DNA of 64,000 nt from contig CBDBUY010000009.1 of the NCBI GenBank assembly GCA_965212145.1, positions 1,054,001-1,118,000 of the forward strand, given 5' to 3'. Source of the stretch: JAAEPI01 sp965212145 (GTDB lineage: Bacteria; Bacteroidota; Bacteroidia; Cytophagales; Cyclobacteriaceae). The translations under genes and the position numbers were made by a program. The notes under the pieces are model-generated. The model did not search any database. It was not told the origin of the DNA and was given only the letters and a program-made list of their open reading frames with translations. Below, piece after piece: positions 26,593 through 35,311 of this stretch. Every line of letters starts with the position of its first letter. The first letter of the stretch is position 1.

Positions 26593-27393
26593 ATGAAGAT
26601 TCGATCAATCGTCATGGCAAGCATGTACCTTTTCGTTGCAACCGCACTGAAGGGACAAGTCCTTTTTACCGAGAGTTACTCGGTGATACTGGATTCAGCG
26701 TCCACCGTCAAAGGCAGTATCCTGCCGGGTTTCAGGTATCAAAACCAAAAAGAGACCCTTATTGAAATAGAGAATCAGGCGGATATTTCAATAAAGATCG
26801 GGGACAATGCGGTGACCTTTGCCAATCAAATTGCCTTCTCCAGATTTGGGGGTGAAACTATCCTTGGTGGCGGTTATGTCTACAGCGAGTTCAGGCATTT
26901 TTATGAAAAGAAATTTACCACAGAGTATTATGCACAGGTTCACTGGGCAGAAGCCCGTGGCATGGATCGAAAATACGCAGTGGGTGCCAATGCCCGATGG
27001 CGACTACATAAATCGAAAGGGTTTGGACTTTTTTTGGGGATTGGTCCTTTCTATGAGTACGAGAAGTGGAATTTTGATGGAATAGCTGATACCGATAAAA
27101 TACCTGCCAACGATGATCCAAGGGTACAGGAAAACGTCAAATTGGGGAGTTATATCAGTTTAAAATACCATCCAATTGATAAATTATCCATGGATATTAG
27201 CCTCTATCATCAGGCACGCTTTGATCAGCTGGTAAATGAGCCCCGGCTGGCTTCAAGTGCCAGAGTGCGCTACAACTTTACCTCAAACCTTGGGCTGGCA
27301 TTGACGCATCAGCTGATTTATGATCCAGCACCTATTGTTCCTATCGATAACATTTTTCAGCTTTTGGACCTGGGTGTCAGTATTACGTTTTAG
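26593..27393 (+). CDS. Putative outer-membrane beta-barrel protein
   Basis: 266 residues with a signal peptide (to about residue 22, ALKGQ). The mature chain alternates polar and hydrophobic residues with frequent aromatic girdle positions (GGGYVYSEFRHFYEKKF, TEYYAQVHWAE, ALTHQLIYD) and ends VSITF with a C-terminal Phe, the usual signature of a barrel strand. About ten to twelve strands fit. Function unknown; it resembles DUF481-type proteins only in general shape. Separate transcription unit, 187 bp after the signalling operon. Confidence 0.72.
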   Translation: MKIRSIVMASMYLFVATALKGQVLFTESYSVILDSASTVKGSILPGFRYQNQKETLIEIENQADISIKIGDNAVTFANQIAFSRFGGETILGGGYVYSEFRHFYEKKFTTEYYAQVHWAEARGMDRKYAVGANARWRLHKSKGFGLFLGIGPFYEYEKWNFDGIADTDKIPANDDPRVQENVKLGSYISLKYHPIDKLSMDISLYHQARFDQLVNEPRLASSARVRYNFTSNLGLALTHQLIYDPAPIVPIDNIFQLLDLGVSITF

Positions 27394-27604
27394 ACGCTGG
27401 AATAACCAAAGCAGCCAGCTTGATGGGCAAAATTACTTATGAGGTCGAGAGCAAACAGGTGTGGGAATTTTGATGACTCCAATTCACCGATTGTCGATAT
27501 GAATTATTATTCATAAATCATAGGTTAAGAATCGATCAAAATAAAGGGAACAAGTTATTGGATTAGATTCACGCCATGACAAGGTGCCCAAACACATTAG
27601 TTCT

Positions 27605-28720
27605 ATGAAGCTGATCATGGATTTTATTCTAATAACAGGAGGGCTGTTGAATGTGATAGTGTTAGTTGGGCTGTTCCGTCTCCCAATAAAACTGCTTCCC
27701 CATCGCATCCTTATCGTCTTCTGGTTCTTTATCCTGATAATTATACTACACTTTTATGCCGCTCTGCATGGATTAAGAACCTTTAATCGCACGACATTTC
27801 TATTTGAGGACGGTTCCCGATTTTTCTTACCACCCTTGGTATTTCTGTATATCAAATCCATCTTCTTTAAGCACGACCATTTTCTAAAAAAGAATATCAT
27901 TCACTTCATTCCTGTTGTTGTTTATTTCAGTGGTTATACGCTACCCAGGTTTGTCAATTTATGGTCAGAACATGATGTATTTACTCATATTCATCTCATC
28001 CATCGATATGTCAATTTACCACTGGTAAAAGATGCGTTTGCAATTGGCTATTTCTCCCTTGCGCTTGTCACTTTCATACACGCACGGCGGTCATTAAAAC
28101 ATCACTATTCCAACATTAAAGAAAAAGACTTTACATGGTTGAGAAAGTTTCTTGTTTCCTTTTTAAGTGTAGTAGTCCTCGATTTTTCACTAACCGTAGC
28201 TGAGATATTCTTTGGCTACAATGTGCATTGGGATGGATATATCACGATGACATTGCTCATCTTTTCTATGGGCTATTTAGGCTTTAATGGACTGTCACAA
28301 TCCGCTATATTTCTACCGGATTTTCTACTTCAAAAGAGGCCATCTGATGTATCTCGGAAGTCTTTCGAAAGTAAAAACTCCCAGTCAATAAAGGCGAATC
28401 TTGAAAAAACCATGCGTATCGAGAGGCCATATCTGGACCCTGATCTCACCTTGAGAGCATTAGCAGAAAAAATGGATACTTCCGAAAGAAATCTTTCAGC
28501 CGTTCTGAACGACGGTATGAACACCTCGTTTTACGATTTTATCAATTCTTATCGCGTAGATGAAGCCAAAGAACGGTTAGCCTCCGGTGATCAGGCTACA
28601 TATTCCATTAGTGGAATCGGGCAATTGTGTGGTTTCAATTCAAAGAGCACTTTCTTTAGGATTTTTAAAAAGGAGACCGGGTTTTCACCATCAGCCTATA
28701 TCACAAGCATTAAAAAATAG
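27605..28720 (+). CDS. AraC-family regulator with N-terminal membrane domain
   Basis: About 371 residues from the ATG at 27605 (MKLIMDFILITGG); an in-frame ATG at 27584 is possible. The first half has about seven hydrophobic helices (to residue 235), a layout common in Bacteroidota. The C-terminal 100 residues are an AraC DNA-binding domain: LTLRALAEKMDTSERNLSAVLND (first HTH), FINSYRVDEAKERL and GFNSKSTFFRIFKKETGFSPSAY (second HTH with the family signature). It probably responds to a membrane-borne signal and may control the adjacent serine hydrolase, 90 bp downstream on the same strand (inference). Confidence 0.88.
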   Translation: MKLIMDFILITGGLLNVIVLVGLFRLPIKLLPHRILIVFWFFILIIILHFYAALHGLRTFNRTTFLFEDGSRFFLPPLVFLYIKSIFFKHDHFLKKNIIHFIPVVVYFSGYTLPRFVNLWSEHDVFTHIHLIHRYVNLPLVKDAFAIGYFSLALVTFIHARRSLKHHYSNIKEKDFTWLRKFLVSFLSVVVLDFSLTVAEIFFGYNVHWDGYITMTLLIFSMGYLGFNGLSQSAIFLPDFLLQKRPSDVSRKSFESKNSQSIKANLEKTMRIERPYLDPDLTLRALAEKMDTSERNLSAVLNDGMNTSFYDFINSYRVDEAKERLASGDQATYSISGIGQLCGFNSKSTFFRIFKKETGFSPSAYITSIKK

Positions 28721-28810
28721 TCTCGGTACGCGCAAAAAGACTCCTGGGCTATAACTATGCAGACTATAACGCGGTTAAACAGGAACTTTTGTCCAATTAA
28801 CCAAAAACGC

Positions 28811-30277
28811 ATGATCTCAAAAACAATAATTTTTCTATTTCTTGTATCCATCTTCTCATGTCACAATGTTCCCGAACGGGAGTCAGGCCATTCGGCCTAC
28901 TATCACAGCAAAGCAGACTCCATTCATGCACAGAACATTGAAAAAAATCTGATTCCAATGTATTCTGTTGCAGGAAAGGTTCGAAGGATGACCATTCCAG
29001 AGATGATGAAACAGGATAATATTCCGGGAATGAGCATTGCCTTTGTTGATAACGGGGAAATAACATGGACTAAATGCTATGGATATGCCGATCTCGAAGA
29101 TTCAATACCTGTAACCTCCCAAACCGTCTTTACAGGTGCCTCTTTGAGTAAACCGGTTACAGCAATTGCAGCATTGAGTTTGGTTGAAAAAGGCGTTCTA
29201 AGTTTAGATGAGGATGTGAATCTACAATTGAAGGAATGGAACATCCCGGAGACCAGCTTGACTGAAAATGAAAAAGTCACCCTGCACCGACTTATTGGAC
29301 ATAATGCAGGAATAAAGAATGATTTATGGAGCAGTTATTTGCCCGAGGAAACGGTACCAACACTCAACCAGATGCTGGCAGGAGAGAAGCCCTCAATAGA
29401 TCCACAAACTTCGGTAATTTATGAACCAGGGAGTAGGACCGAATATTCGAATCCTGGTTATTCCATTATTCAAAAACTTCTGATGGATGTCAGCAATGAG
29501 GAATTCGATCAACTGATCGATCAACTTATTTTTGAGCCTTCCGGAATGAACAGTACCTCTTTTAAACAGCCAATTCCAAACGACCTAATGCAAAGAAAAG
29601 CCATAGGATATACCGAAGAGATGGCACCTTATCCGTATCGCCTTTTCCCATATCAGGCAGCAGGAGGAATTTGGACAACTTCTTCAGATTTAGCCAAATT
29701 TATGATCACCCTGTTGAACGATTATCATGCCGGAACCAACCAGTATATTTCTAAGGAAATGGCTCAAACAATCTTTAATAATGCAGTGAGTAGATACGTT
29801 TTTTCCCTTTGGAACTGGGGAGATGATATTGTTTTCAGCCATTACGGAAGCAATCAGGGGTTTAACTGTTTTATGTATGGGTCTATTGACAAAAGGCAAG
29901 GAATTATTGTGATGACCAATAGCGACAATGCCTTTGGGTTTTTCGATTATATCCAGCGAGCAGTTAACGACGAATATCAATGGGAATATGTCAGACCTGA
30001 AATACTGAATCCAATGACGACTGAGCTAAGCTGGCTCGATCCGTTTTTAGGATCATACATTTGGGGAGAGAGCCAAGTGATCTTTGCTATTAAGAACGAT
30101 ACATTGATCATGAAAACTGGCGAGTTGACGTACGTGCTCACGCAAACCGCAACTCGCGTATTTGTTCAGTCAGAAATATCCGTGAAAATAGTATTCCCGG
30201 AAAATGAGAATGGTCAAATAACTATTTGGGAATCAAATGGTTATCCTAATAGGATAAACTTAAATATCGATGAGTAG
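28811..30277 (+). CDS. Serine hydrolase, class C beta-lactamase/PBP-like lipoprotein
   Basis: From the ATG at 28811 (MISKTIIFLFLVSIFSCHN) the product is a 488-residue lipoprotein with a lipobox Cys at 17; an upstream Met at 28757 would bury this signal. The catalytic motifs are SLSK (Ser111, Lys114), Tyr-Ser-Asn in RTEYSNPGYSI and HYG in FSHYGSNQGF, giving the complete SxxK / YxN / HxG set of the beta-lactamase class C/esterase superfamily. A C-terminal lipocalin-like beta domain (about 410-488) follows, as in many Bacteroidota members. It may be a D-aminopeptidase or esterase rather than a resistance enzyme. Confidence 0.9.
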   Translation: MISKTIIFLFLVSIFSCHNVPERESGHSAYYHSKADSIHAQNIEKNLIPMYSVAGKVRRMTIPEMMKQDNIPGMSIAFVDNGEITWTKCYGYADLEDSIPVTSQTVFTGASLSKPVTAIAALSLVEKGVLSLDEDVNLQLKEWNIPETSLTENEKVTLHRLIGHNAGIKNDLWSSYLPEETVPTLNQMLAGEKPSIDPQTSVIYEPGSRTEYSNPGYSIIQKLLMDVSNEEFDQLIDQLIFEPSGMNSTSFKQPIPNDLMQRKAIGYTEEMAPYPYRLFPYQAAGGIWTTSSDLAKFMITLLNDYHAGTNQYISKEMAQTIFNNAVSRYVFSLWNWGDDIVFSHYGSNQGFNCFMYGSIDKRQGIIVMTNSDNAFGFFDYIQRAVNDEYQWEYVRPEILNPMTTELSWLDPFLGSYIWGESQVIFAIKNDTLIMKTGELTYVLTQTATRVFVQSEISVKIVFPENENGQITIWESNGYPNRINLNIDE

Positions 30278-30409
30278 CCAGACTTCAGCGCTAGCGCTTT
30301 ATCTTATTAGGCTGTGGATAGAGTACCCGCCTGAATGAATTAAGTTGGATAACGAGCGAGAACTTGAATGACTGATGCGACGGGCAGGTTAACTCATCGA
30401 AGGTAAGAA

Positions 30410-30928
30410 CTAGTCTTTCACGTACTCAATGCTTCGAATGTGCCAGGTGAATTTGGCTAGTTTGGTTTCAACGATTACCTGGTCACCCACCGTTTTATCC
30501 AGCATGGCCTTGGCAATGGGCGAATCCATGGAGATGTAATCCTTGTTGCCTATCAGTTCCTCATAGCCGACAATGCGCACGCGTTTCCTGATGCCCTTCT
30601 CTACGTTTTCTATCTCTACCCAGGCACCAAAAGAGACCTTTCCTTCGCGGTTAGGGTGGTAGTCAATTACTTTTAAGTTGTCCACACACTTACACAGATA
30701 GCGAATGCGATTATCAATTTCCCGAAGACGTTTTTTGTTGTAATGGTAATCCGCATTTTCTGAGCGATCCCCCAAACTTGCCGCCCATGAAACCTTGGCC
30801 GTAATGTCCGGACGTTCCACTCGGGTCAGGTGATCATGTTCATCCCGTAATTTTTGCATGCCTTCCGCGGTAATCATTTGCGAGCGGATGATTTTGGGGA
30901 GTGTTGATTCAGGAATTTTACGCCTCAT
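30410..30928 (-). CDS. greB: Transcript cleavage factor GreB
   Basis: 172 residues with the Gre plan: N-terminal coiled coil ending in the acidic tip (GDRSENADYHYNKKRLREID; Asp and Glu there position the catalytic Mg in RNA polymerase) and a C-terminal FKBP-like domain (VSFGAWVEIENVE, RVRIVGYEE, ISMDSPIAKAMLDKTVGDQV). YHYNKKRLREID and DSPIAKAML favour GreB over GreA. GreB rescues backtracked RNA polymerase by stimulating hydrolysis of the nascent RNA 3' end. Convergent with the serine hydrolase gene, and it marks the left edge of the repeat-bounded island. Confidence 0.92.
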   Translation of the reverse strand: MRRKIPESTLPKIIRSQMITAEGMQKLRDEHDHLTRVERPDITAKVSWAASLGDRSENADYHYNKKRLREIDNRIRYLCKCVDNLKVIDYHPNREGKVSFGAWVEIENVEKGIRKRVRIVGYEELIGNKDYISMDSPIAKAMLDKTVGDQVIVETKLAKFTWHIRSIEYVKD

Positions 30929-31064
30929 ATCCGATGATCTTGTTTTGAAAACGTGCGCAAGTTAGTCTAACGATGGGTAGTTTATTTGCGCAGAATAACC
31001 TGAGGATTTAGGGCAATGACACTCGTCATACAATAATTCTGAAATCTCATCCGTTCAGTGTACT

Positions 31065-31125
31065 TAACATAACGCTTTTATAGATGACTAGTTAGCTATA
31101 ATATACGGAGCGTTATGTTGAGTAA
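31065..31125. repeat. Palindromic end of the left boundary element
   Basis: Left arm CTTAACATAACGCT and right arm AGCGTTATGTTGAG pair almost perfectly, and an inner pair TTATAG / CTATAA continues the hairpin around a loop of about 12 bases. The right arm is also the start of the 31097-31313 direct repeat. A longer hairpin with the same core words lies at 55828-55916. Confidence 0.75.
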
Positions 31126-31313
31126 GCTTCGGTTAGCGTTGGCCTACTAATTTATCTTTTCGAGTTTCTTATTGCGAAGCTTACGAAATCCGAGGGCTGG
31201 AAAAAGAGTTTTTCTTATTAAGACCTTAATTGATATTCTGAGACAGATCGGAGCACTCTTTTGATATTTTTGGCAGGAGGGAAGGAGAGTGGGGAATGGC
31301 AAATGTGTGCGAA
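31097..31313. repeat. Left copy of the island-flanking direct repeat
   Basis: Begins TATAATATACGGAGCG. The first 64 bases agree with 38358-38421 at 56 positions by eye. Similarity continues in blocks further right: GTTTTTCTTATT, GGAGCACTCTTT and AATGTGTGCG occur in the same order in both copies. It lies immediately upstream of the methyltransferase gene. No recombinase is present, so the mechanism that made the pair is unknown. Confidence 0.75.
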
Positions 31314-31360
31314 CTTTGTTTTAATCATATCAAATATTATCTTGCTGTTAACGCTCATCT

Positions 31361-32194
31361 ATGCCAATATCTTCATCAGCTAAAACAGAATATTGTCAAC
31401 CTTTCCTCCGATGGGCAGGGGGGAAAAATTGGATGATTAAACACCTTCCCGAAATTATTAAGTCTAACAGATTTAATGGGTACCATGAACCATTTCTTGG
31501 TGGTGGTTCAGTTTTCTTTAGTCTACCCAAACACAAGAAAACTTATTTATCTGATGTAAACAGAGATTTGATTTTAACATACGAAGAAGTAAGGGATAAC
31601 GTCGAAGGAATTATTGAGCATCTCCATGATTATAAAAACACAGCTGATTATTACTACGAAATACGATCTCAGCAATTCATTGATCGAACCGAAAGAGCTG
31701 CACAATTCATTTACCTAAATCAAACCTCTTTCAACGGCATTTATAGGGTAAATCTGAAAGGAGTGTATAACGTCCCATTTGGATATAGAAAGAAAAATTT
31801 CTTGCAACCAGATGTTCTTATGTTAGCATCCAAAAAGCTTAAAGGAGTCAAGCTAAAAACTCAGGAATTTCAAGCAACCCTCAGTAGAATTAAAGAAGGT
31901 GATCTCGTGTTTCTTGACCCGCCCTATACCATAACCCACAATAACAATGGCTTCATTAAGTATAATGAAAAAATGAAGTTGTTCTCTCTTGAGGATCAAA
32001 AAAGGTTAGCCGATTTCATTAGAAACATTGTCGATAAAGGAGCATACTATGTTCTCACCAATGCTGCACACAAGGATGTGAAGGAAATCTTCAATATTAA
32101 TAAACCTATAGAACTAAAGAGAGCAAGTCTAGTTGGAGGAAAGAATGCTCCAAGAGGAAAATATGCAGAATACATTTTTACGAATATTCAATGA
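31361..32194 (+). CDS. DNA adenine-N6 methyltransferase, D12/Dam class
   Basis: 277 residues with the D12-class order: AdoMet-binding FLRWAGGK (15-22) and motif I EPFLGGGSVFF (43-53), then catalytic motif IV DPPY (186-189) and a C-terminal LVLTNA-type strand (YYVLTNAAHKDV). YLNQTSFNGIYRVN is conserved in Dam/MboI-type enzymes, whose target is often GATC; the actual target is unknown. Its stop overlaps the start of the next gene (ATGA), so methyltransferase and nuclease-like protein are made together, as in restriction-modification loci. The gene is more AT-rich than the flanks, consistent with transfer. Confidence 0.92.
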   Translation: MPISSSAKTEYCQPFLRWAGGKNWMIKHLPEIIKSNRFNGYHEPFLGGGSVFFSLPKHKKTYLSDVNRDLILTYEEVRDNVEGIIEHLHDYKNTADYYYEIRSQQFIDRTERAAQFIYLNQTSFNGIYRVNLKGVYNVPFGYRKKNFLQPDVLMLASKKLKGVKLKTQEFQATLSRIKEGDLVFLDPPYTITHNNNGFIKYNEKMKLFSLEDQKRLADFIRNIVDKGAYYVLTNAAHKDVKEIFNINKPIELKRASLVGGKNAPRGKYAEYIFTNIQ

Positions 32195-34536
32195 GTTTTT
32201 TGCAGCAATATGATATTGATCAAATCAGGGGGAAAATAACTACTGATCTCTCCATTTTGGGAAAGGTTTATCGAGCAAAGAAAAGTGCTTACATCACACT
32301 TAGTGTTGATCACTCTCTCGCATCAGATTATTTAGACAAAGGATGGGAAGTAGATGCGGAGCTCAAAACGAAAACAAGACTTAGAAAAGAGAAAAGTCAC
32401 TCTAAGAAATTCGAAGATGATGTCTGGTGCCAGTTGTACGATTTGGGATACCGCAAGTTGAATTATGATGATCAATTTGTTTTGCCATATGGGAAGGAAG
32501 AAGAAGACAAAAAACAGATTGATGTAATCGCAATAAATGATGACACAGTAATTATAGTAGAGTGTAAATCGAGCGAAAAACCGAAAAAGGCATCATCCTT
32601 AAAAACTGAATTTGAAGGACTTGAAAAGAGATTGGATGGATTTCGAAAATCCATAGACCAAGTATTCGGCAAAGGACTTAAGGTGAAATACATCTTCGCC
32701 ACAAGAAATCTTAGAGTGGATCAGGAAGGCGTGGAAATCACAAGGCTTCTGAAAACTAATTCATTCTACTATAATGACAATACTTACGAGTATTTAAACA
32801 GTCTTATCAAGAACTATAAGAATGCCGCTCATTATCAATTCCTAGGTCTGATTTTTAAGGATCAATTGATTAATACAACTAAGATTGAGGTTCCTGCGAT
32901 TGAAGGAAAAATGGGGCAAAAAACATATTATATGTTTTCACTTGAACCTCATACTTTATTGAAAATGGGGTTCGTCCTTCATAGAACAAGAGCAAATGAA
33001 GCTGAAATGCCGACCTACCAAAGACTCTTAGTTCCACAAAGGCTTAAGGGTATTACTAAATTTATTGACGAGGGTGGCTATTTCCCAAATTCCATAATTG
33101 TCAATTTCACTGAGAAGAAACACAAAATACAATTTGAAGCATCTGGAAGAACTGGCGATTCCAGAGCCAAGTTGGGAATTTTGAAGATCCCGAATGCATA
33201 TGCAATCGCTTATATTATCGATGGTCAACACAGAGTCTATGGGTATGCAAATTCAGAATTCAAGGATAACAACACCATTCCAGTTGTAGCTTTCCTTAAG
33301 CTTGAATCAACAGAGCAGTTAGAGATTTTCATGGATATTAATGAGAATCAAAAGGCAGTGAGCGCTAGTCTGAGACTAACACTGGAGGAAGATTTATACT
33401 GGGAATCAGATAGAGCAGATTCGCGAATAAAGGCCCTTAGATCTTCCATAATTAATGAACTAGCTAATTCTGTTAATGGCCCATTATTTAATAAAATAAG
33501 TATTGGTGAAGATCCTGGATTGCTAACCTTTAAGCCATTTGCAAGTTCTTTAGTAAAATCGGAATTGCTACCTACGGCGCGTGGAAACAAGTATGATCCA
33601 GATACAACCCTTTCATGTCTGTACAATACTCATAATCAGAATCATAGTACTGAAATGAGAAAGGCGAAAAAACGAATAGTTCAGTTCTTGAATCTTTGCT
33701 ATGGACACATTGAGGAAAATCATCCTGACTTTTTCGAAGGGGATCAGTCGTTCATTCTTTCTAATCGAGGAACCTACGCATTTCTCAATTTGATAGGGAG
33801 CTTGAATAAATTTGAAACGGTGACTAAGAAGTCAATTTCGCTCGAGTCTACACCATCTGAAAGGTTCGATTCGATCCTAAAATATCTTGATCTTTTAGTG
33901 GAGAAACTAAGAACCCTTCCAGCAGAAGAAGAGGCATTTATTCGAAGCAAGTTTGGAACCGGGGGTGATCTGCTATGGTTCAAAACATTCCAGACCATTA
34001 TTAATGAAACCTTCCCGGATTACGAACCAGATGATTTAATTGATTGGAAGGAAAGGCAGGACAAGGATCTACAGGATGAAGGTCGACATTATGGCGTTGA
34101 AATTGAAAAGCACATCAAGCATAATGTCTTGGATAAAATGCAAAAATTATTTGGTTCAAATTGGGAGCTTGAAATAAATGCTATTAAAAGGAAGTGTATT
34201 GAACGAGCAGAAGCGGAAAAAGAGAAGAATTACAAAGAAGGTCTGGGCAACATTGAAATAGAGTGGACGGAAATGTTCAATATATCAGACTACAAATCAA
34301 TTATTGATAAATACTGGGCCCGGAAGTCTGAAGATCAATCAGATTTCAAAACCTTTCAGGATGATTTTTCAATTGACATAGGAGAGGGGGTGGGCAGTAA
34401 AACAAAAAGTATAAAATGGCTCTCCAGATTTAATTCATTAAGAAACCTCTGGGCTCACGAGGGAACCAAGGAAAAAGGCTTGAATAAAGAGGAAGTGAGA
34501 TTCCTTGGGGAGATAAGAAAAAGCTTGATTGATTAG
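32191..34536 (+). CDS. PD-(D/E)XK nuclease - DGQHR - HEPN fusion protein
   Basis: 781 residues in at least three parts. Residues 70-190 carry a PD-(D/E)XK-like core (KFEDDVW, then Asp111 in QIDVIAIND and Glu124/Lys126 in IIVECKS). Residues 255-460 are a DGQHR domain: IPNAYAIAYIIDGQHR (motif 344-348) followed by MDINENQKAVSA, as in DndB-like proteins and distantly ParB/Srx folds. The last 45 residues end with SLRNLWAHEG, an R-N-x3-H motif (Arg751, His756) of HEPN domains. I know of no characterised protein with all three. It probably recognises and cuts DNA that lacks or has a modification, with HEPN as a possible RNase (inference). Confidence 0.85.
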   Translation: MSFLQQYDIDQIRGKITTDLSILGKVYRAKKSAYITLSVDHSLASDYLDKGWEVDAELKTKTRLRKEKSHSKKFEDDVWCQLYDLGYRKLNYDDQFVLPYGKEEEDKKQIDVIAINDDTVIIVECKSSEKPKKASSLKTEFEGLEKRLDGFRKSIDQVFGKGLKVKYIFATRNLRVDQEGVEITRLLKTNSFYYNDNTYEYLNSLIKNYKNAAHYQFLGLIFKDQLINTTKIEVPAIEGKMGQKTYYMFSLEPHTLLKMGFVLHRTRANEAEMPTYQRLLVPQRLKGITKFIDEGGYFPNSIIVNFTEKKHKIQFEASGRTGDSRAKLGILKIPNAYAIAYIIDGQHRVYGYANSEFKDNNTIPVVAFLKLESTEQLEIFMDINENQKAVSASLRLTLEEDLYWESDRADSRIKALRSSIINELANSVNGPLFNKISIGEDPGLLTFKPFASSLVKSELLPTARGNKYDPDTTLSCLYNTHNQNHSTEMRKAKKRIVQFLNLCYGHIEENHPDFFEGDQSFILSNRGTYAFLNLIGSLNKFETVTKKSISLESTPSERFDSILKYLDLLVEKLRTLPAEEEAFIRSKFGTGGDLLWFKTFQTIINETFPDYEPDDLIDWKERQDKDLQDEGRHYGVEIEKHIKHNVLDKMQKLFGSNWELEINAIKRKCIERAEAEKEKNYKEGLGNIEIEWTEMFNISDYKSIIDKYWARKSEDQSDFKTFQDDFSIDIGEGVGSKTKSIKWLSRFNSLRNLWAHEGTKEKGLNKEEVRFLGEIRKSLID

Positions 34537-34558
34537 AAGAACTACTATTTAAAGAATA

Positions 34559-35311
34559 TTGAAAATTCTAAGTTTCGATATTGAGTTTAAGAAAAGGGAT
34601 TTAACCTTCAAGAAAGATCCTGTAGAGAGCTTATTGCGTCTATGTTTTTTTGATGGAGAAGACCCTCAGCTTTATAAAGCAAGAATTCAAGGTTCTTGGA
34701 ATGCTATTGATCAGTCTAACTTGAAAAGTATTCCACGGCAGGACGATATTGAGTATGGTGGAACTTCAAATGGCAATGAATTTTACCTTATTAAATCAAA
34801 TCCAAACCTATCGGACAAAAAGGTTATTGGATATAAGGTATTTGTTTTGTCTGAAAATCAGGAATTTCAAGGAATAATTTCATTAGTTCTTGAAAAAATA
34901 AAAGGGATAATATCGAAGAAACTACCTTGGCAAATTAGAACAAAGCCAATTTATAATAACCATGTTCTCATATATGTAACTGATGATGGTGACGATATAA
35001 TACCCGGAATCAACATAAAAGGTAGTTATCAAAGAAAAGCAAGAGGTAACATTTATAAACGTCTTAACTACATTGTTTTCTCGGTGGCATTGTTTTGTAT
35101 AGTTGTATCAAATGGCAGTGCCTTCCTGATAAGCTTTGGAGCCTCTGGAATATTTTGGGTACTTGTGGAATCTCTGATAAGATATTTTGCTTCTAACAAT
35201 ATTGTCCTAGAGAATATTGAAAATGTTTTACAAGTGGATGCGAACTTGTTCGTGCCTAATGAAGAAGAGGAAGTGAACCTAGAGTCACCAGACATTGAAC
35301 AAAATGATTAA
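34559..35311 (+). CDS. Two-TM protein of the DGQHR island, unknown function
   Basis: 250 residues from a TTG start (34559); no ATG stands near the N-terminus. A charged cytosolic part (1-165) precedes two TM helices (about 168-186 and 189-208), and an acidic tail (EEEEVNLESPDIEQND) follows. No family is recognised. It is inserted between the two DGQHR genes and its end overlaps the next start (ATGATTAA), so it is a fixed part of the unit. Two-TM proteins at the end of defence loci often depolarise or permeabilise the membrane; that role here is only a suggestion. Confidence 0.75.
   Translation: MKILSFDIEFKKRDLTFKKDPVESLLRLCFFDGEDPQLYKARIQGSWNAIDQSNLKSIPRQDDIEYGGTSNGNEFYLIKSNPNLSDKKVIGYKVFVLSENQEFQGIISLVLEKIKGIISKKLPWQIRTKPIYNNHVLIYVTDDGDDIIPGINIKGSYQRKARGNIYKRLNYIVFSVALFCIVVSNGSAFLISFGASGIFWVLVESLIRYFASNNIVLENIENVLQVDANLFVPNEEEEVNLESPDIEQND

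Larger units (their letters stand above)
30929..31360. other. Intergenic region carrying the left island boundary
   Basis: 432 bp without a gene. It contains the greB promoter side (about 30929-31000), an imperfect hairpin at 31065-31125 and the left copy of the boundary repeat (31097-31313), followed by the short leader of the methyltransferase gene. Confidence 0.6.

Noticed and set aside
31065..31125. Resemblance of the AACGCT...AGCGTT hairpin ends to integron attC sites
   Set aside because: The bulged two-box architecture of attC cannot be shown, there is no IntI gene, and the enclosed DNA is a multi-gene operon rather than a cassette.
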